Positions 61,464-64,000 of a DNA stretch of 64,000 nucleotides are shown here, in pieces. Source of the DNA: CAZAYY01 sp964489525 (GTDB lineage: Bacteria; Chloroflexota; Anaerolineae; Anaerolineales; JABWBV01). The stretch spans positions 124,001 through 188,000 of the forward strand of contig CAZAYY010000004.1 of the NCBI GenBank assembly GCA_964489525.1, in the 5' to 3' direction. Both the position numbers and the translations under genes were made by a program. Positions within the stretch are counted from its first letter, which is position 1, and every line of letters begins with the position of its first letter. The notes below the pieces were generated by a model that ran no database searches, was not told where the DNA came from, and saw only the letters and a list, made by a program, of their open reading frames with translations.

Positions 61464-62408
61464 TTATGGCTCCTCATAGCCTTGCGGATTGTCTTTTCCT
61501 GCAAGAGCCGCTTTTAAATCATCCAGGGAGTTGAGAAAGGACGGAGCATGAAACCGATCGTAGCTGCAATCCCGCGGCAGTAAAATGTGCAGGCAGTGCA
61601 ATGCCATGCGGACCCGCATCCGGTGCACAAGGGTATCATCTTTGTCCAAATCGATGACCTGTAAAAAACGGGGGCGGAGAGCAGGCGGATAATACCACCA
61701 GAGGATTGCACCTACATCGAGTGCCGGGTCGTCTAGCGACATGGATTCAAGGTCCACCAGGTACCACTGCCCTTCAGGCGTCACCAACCAATTGGCGTTG
61801 CAGATATCGCCGTGTGAGGCTACCAGCCCCAAACCTTTGAGGCTGCGAATTTCTCGTTCTAGCGTGTCCAGGGCGGTGTCGACGAGTTTAGCGGTTTCGA
61901 GAACGATAGGACGGCAGCGCTGCCAGCGGCTGCGCACATTCTGCAACGCTGCTAATCCGGCATCACTGTATTTTTGAGAAAGCACGCGCGGAAGGGAAGC
62001 CTGGACTATTGGGCTTTGGTGCATTTTTTGGATCATGTGGGCAACTTGTTCGAGGTGGGTGTGGTAATCCTGGCGGGTGGGATTCCGCCCGGCAACGAAC
62101 GGCTGTACCATCACGGTTTGACCATCGGGCAAATATCCTGCTGCAAATACTTCAGGGGAAATACCCAACTTTGCCATTGCCTGCCAGCGGTCAGGGTCAG
62201 CCCCTAATTTGACGAAAAATCTCTGTTGACCCTTGCTCACAAAATAGGTTTCATGTCCGTGGCCATGTGGAATTTCGAGCTGCCAGGGCCCAGTTCCAAT
62301 GGCTTGCACAAAAAAAGCCTGTACCTCTGGCTGGTGAAGTTGTTTGTTTATTGGGTTTACAGGGGCAGATTGGTGCATGTTTCTGATTTTTGACCTGAAC
62401 CATATCAT
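61464..62408 (-). CDS. APH/choline-kinase-fold phosphotransferase
   Basis: The product has 314 residues (304 if the second Met at 62378 is used). The catalytic loop is SHGDICNANWLV with the HxDxxxxN form (HGD, then N), and the metal-binding site follows in YLVDLESMSLDDPALDVG. The nucleotide site has FFVKLGADPDRW. This is the aminoglycoside phosphotransferase / homoserine kinase / choline kinase superfamily, which phosphorylates hydroxyl groups of small molecules. No feature shows antibiotic resistance; chromosomal copies often act on metabolites. The -10 box ends five bases before the first ATG, so either a leaderless start at 62408 or the ATG at 62378 is plausible. Confidence 0.85.
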   Translation of the reverse strand: MIWFRSKIRNMHQSAPVNPINKQLHQPEVQAFFVQAIGTGPWQLEIPHGHGHETYFVSKGQQRFFVKLGADPDRWQAMAKLGISPEVFAAGYLPDGQTVMVQPFVAGRNPTRQDYHTHLEQVAHMIQKMHQSPIVQASLPRVLSQKYSDAGLAALQNVRSRWQRCRPIVLETAKLVDTALDTLEREIRSLKGLGLVASHGDICNANWLVTPEGQWYLVDLESMSLDDPALDVGAILWWYYPPALRPRFLQVIDLDKDDTLVHRMRVRMALHCLHILLPRDCSYDRFHAPSFLNSLDDLKAALAGKDNPQGYEEP

Positions 62409-62413
62409 ACCTG

Positions 62414-62442
62414 ATTATAACTTCAGAGGACTTTTCCCTCAA
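62414..62442 (-). promoter_or_regulatory. Promoter of the minus-strand kinase-methyltransferase-GNAT operon
   Basis: TTGAGG (62437-62442), 17 bases, then TATAAT (62414-62419), read on the minus strand. The predicted start is near 62407. Confidence 0.7.
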
Positions 62443-62574
62443 TGGATTGTTATTTTTTTCTTAAGGAGCCGCCATAAAGCCCAAAAAATATATCCTTGGT
62501 GGGTTAGGGTAAGGCTGGTTGGAATACTAAAGGTACAGAAAAATTTCCAAAAAACTGTGGTATCTTTATACCCA

Positions 62575-64000
62575 ATGAAACCCACGGTTTACCTGACGTC
62601 ATTTGTTGGGAGGGAAGAGGACCTGCGAACCACGCGTAAGCTGTTGGCAGAAAAGCGGACACGCCTGCTGACTTTACAGGGACCTGGGGGCATTGGAAAA
62701 ACCCGGCTGGCAGTTGAACTGATTCAGGATTTAGACGTGGAATTTGAAGATGGGGTTGTCTGGGTGTCCCTGGAAGGATTTCAGGAAACGGATAGGGTAG
62801 CCCAGCAGCTTGCGAATGAACTCAGGATACTTCCTACAGCAGCCCAAGACCTGGCGCAGTGTCTTTCAAGCCACCTTCTGAACCGGGAGGTGCTGATCAT
62901 CCTGGACAATTGTGAGCACCTGCTGGCTGCATGTTCGGATCTGGTTGCTCACCTGCTAAAAAATTGTCCGGATGTATATATCCTGGCCACGAGCCGCGAA
63001 CCGCTCGGGATCGCCGATGAGACGCTTTGGCCTGTGCCAACGCTTGCTTATCCAGATGGCCCATTAATCTCACAAGCGTTGGGTAATGAAGCACTTGTAA
63101 ACCTTTACCCTGCATTAGCGCTGTTTGTGGCGCGTGCAAAGCAGGCCAACCCAGCATTTTCAGTAACAACAACGCACATTCCAGACTTAGTCCGGATCAA
63201 CCAAATGTTAGAAGGGTTGCCGCTGGCCATTGAACTTGCCGCTGCCTGGAGCAATGTATTAGAAATTCCGGAGATATTGACCCATTTGGGCAAACAACTG
63301 GATTTATTGGTAAGGCGAGGCCCTGGCCCGAATCTCCGCCAGCGGTCTTTACGCGAGACGATTCGTTGGAGCTATCGGCTGCTTACCCAAGGGGAGCAAA
63401 TTCTTTTCAGGCGACTGGCGGTTTTCAATGGCAGTTTTTCCATTGAAGCGATTGCAGGGGTATGTAGAAATGCTCCTTTGGCGAAAGATAACCTCCTTTT
63501 GTTGGTGGGTAGTCTATTGGACAAATCGTTGATTACGAAAGATTTGTCCAAAGAAGGGCAGACTTATTTTCGCCTTATGGACACTGTGCGGCAATTTGCG
63601 CAAGAAGAGCTTGCCAGAGCCGGAGATGAAACAAACCAAAAGCAAGCCCATTTCCGGTATTTTTCAAACCTGGTGAGAGAGGCGGCGCCTCAGTTGACAG
63701 GTGCCGAACAAAGAAAATGGATTGCCTGGTTGGATGTTACTTATGAGAATTTGCAGGCTGCTCTTGCTTATGGGGTTGACCTGGCAAGGTCAATCAGACA
63801 AGAACCGGATCGGGCAGAAATGGTTGAAATGGTCAATGGTCTGTACTGGCTGTGGGACAGCACCACCCGTTATCGGGAGGGGATCGAATGGTACCGAAAA
63901 GTGTATGAGCTGCCCCTGCCTGCAAGGCTCTCTGAGGTAGATGCAGACCTGGTGCGTAATCTTGCCACGCTGACCTGGCTTTCAGGGGACTACATGGCAG
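62575..64000 (+). CDS. STAND/NB-ARC-type ATPase regulator, 3' end outside window
   Basis: The frame is open from the ATG at 62575 to the end of the window, giving 475 visible residues. The P-loop GPGGIGKTRLA is near residue 36, Walker B is VLIILDNCEH near residue 105, then ATSREPLG as sensor, and the winged-helix part has LEGLPLAIELAAAW. After that comes RQRSLRETIRWSYRLL and a helical repeat region that probably continues as TPR-like repeats. There is no DNA-binding domain before the P-loop. Many relatives in Chloroflexi and Actinobacteria carry a LuxR-type helix-turn-helix at the far C-terminus, which would be outside the window. It is divergent from the kinase operon. Confidence 0.9.
   Translation, partial: MKPTVYLTSFVGREEDLRTTRKLLAEKRTRLLTLQGPGGIGKTRLAVELIQDLDVEFEDGVVWVSLEGFQETDRVAQQLANELRILPTAAQDLAQCLSSHLLNREVLIILDNCEHLLAACSDLVAHLLKNCPDVYILATSREPLGIADETLWPVPTLAYPDGPLISQALGNEALVNLYPALALFVARAKQANPAFSVTTTHIPDLVRINQMLEGLPLAIELAAAWSNVLEIPEILTHLGKQLDLLVRRGPGPNLRQRSLRETIRWSYRLLTQGEQILFRRLAVFNGSFSIEAIAGVCRNAPLAKDNLLLLVGSLLDKSLITKDLSKEGQTYFRLMDTVRQFAQEELARAGDETNQKQAHFRYFSNLVREAAPQLTGAEQRKWIAWLDVTYENLQAALAYGVDLARSIRQEPDRAEMVEMVNGLYWLWDSTTRYREGIEWYRKVYELPLPARLSEVDADLVRNLATLTWLSGDYMA

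Noticed and set aside
61464..62408. Antibiotic-resistance gene (aminoglycoside phosphotransferase)
   Set aside because: Only the general superfamily motifs are visible. No mobile element is nearby, and chromosomal members usually act on metabolites.

Overview
The window looks like a chromosomal segment of a Chloroflexota bacterium, most likely an Anaerolineae-type organism. The clues are very large modular secreted proteins built from LamG, Calx-beta, thrombospondin-type-3, P-domain and DUF11-type modules, the tail motif YLPLV (YLPMV in one case) at or near the C-terminus of all three giant proteins, moderate GC content, and no sign of outer-membrane secretion tails. This lineage call is an inference from protein style, not from a marker gene. 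I saw no rRNA, tRNA, CRISPR array, insertion sequence or phage gene.

Region 1 (1-41.8 kb) is a surface-protein island. It holds a giant ectodomain protein whose 5' end lies outside the window (1-15086, ended by a perfect 14-bp terminator hairpin), a small membrane-anchored DUF1330-like protein, a cation diffusion facilitator on the minus strand, a 1503-residue BspA-like repeat protein on the minus strand, and, divergent from it, a 6409-residue giant protein (22503-41732, also ended by a strong terminator). About 39 kb of the 64 kb encodes these three proteins. The two giants are relatives: they share LamG domains preceded by a Cys pair, TSP3 repeats, a DOMON/CBM9-like domain, a P-domain without a protease, and the YLPLV tail. 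The BspA-like gene contains a 675-bp tandem duplication of nine 75-bp repeats. The 447-bp region between the two divergent genes carries a good promoter for each side and a hairpin in the leader of the giant gene.

Region 2 (41.8-48.7 kb) holds small housekeeping and signalling genes on the plus strand: two DUF1801 proteins, a PAS-GGDEF diguanylate cyclase broken by an apparent one-base deletion next to a 35-nt perfect palindrome, a small membrane protein with a leaderless-type promoter, a VOC protein, a PadR/DUF2812 pair with a promoter overlapped by a dyad, a PH-like membrane protein, a CoA-binding protein and a PhzF-family protein.

Region 3 (48.7-58.9 kb) is a compact catabolic-looking locus: membrane-bound AraC regulator, GPH-type symporter, cytoplasmic sulfatase, FAD oxidase resembling alkyl-DHAP synthase, FGGY kinase, radical-SAM sulfatase-maturating enzyme and GlpD-like dehydrogenase. 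The gene order suggests import of a small sulfated compound, desulfation inside the cell, phosphorylation, and oxidation towards a DHAP-like product. I regard this as the best candidate for an undescribed pathway in the window.

Region 4 (58.9-64 kb) holds a small PH-domain protein, a minus-strand operon (aminoglycoside-phosphotransferase-fold kinase, SAM methyltransferase, GNAT acetyltransferase) with a clear promoter, and the first 475 codons of a STAND-type ATPase that runs off the window.
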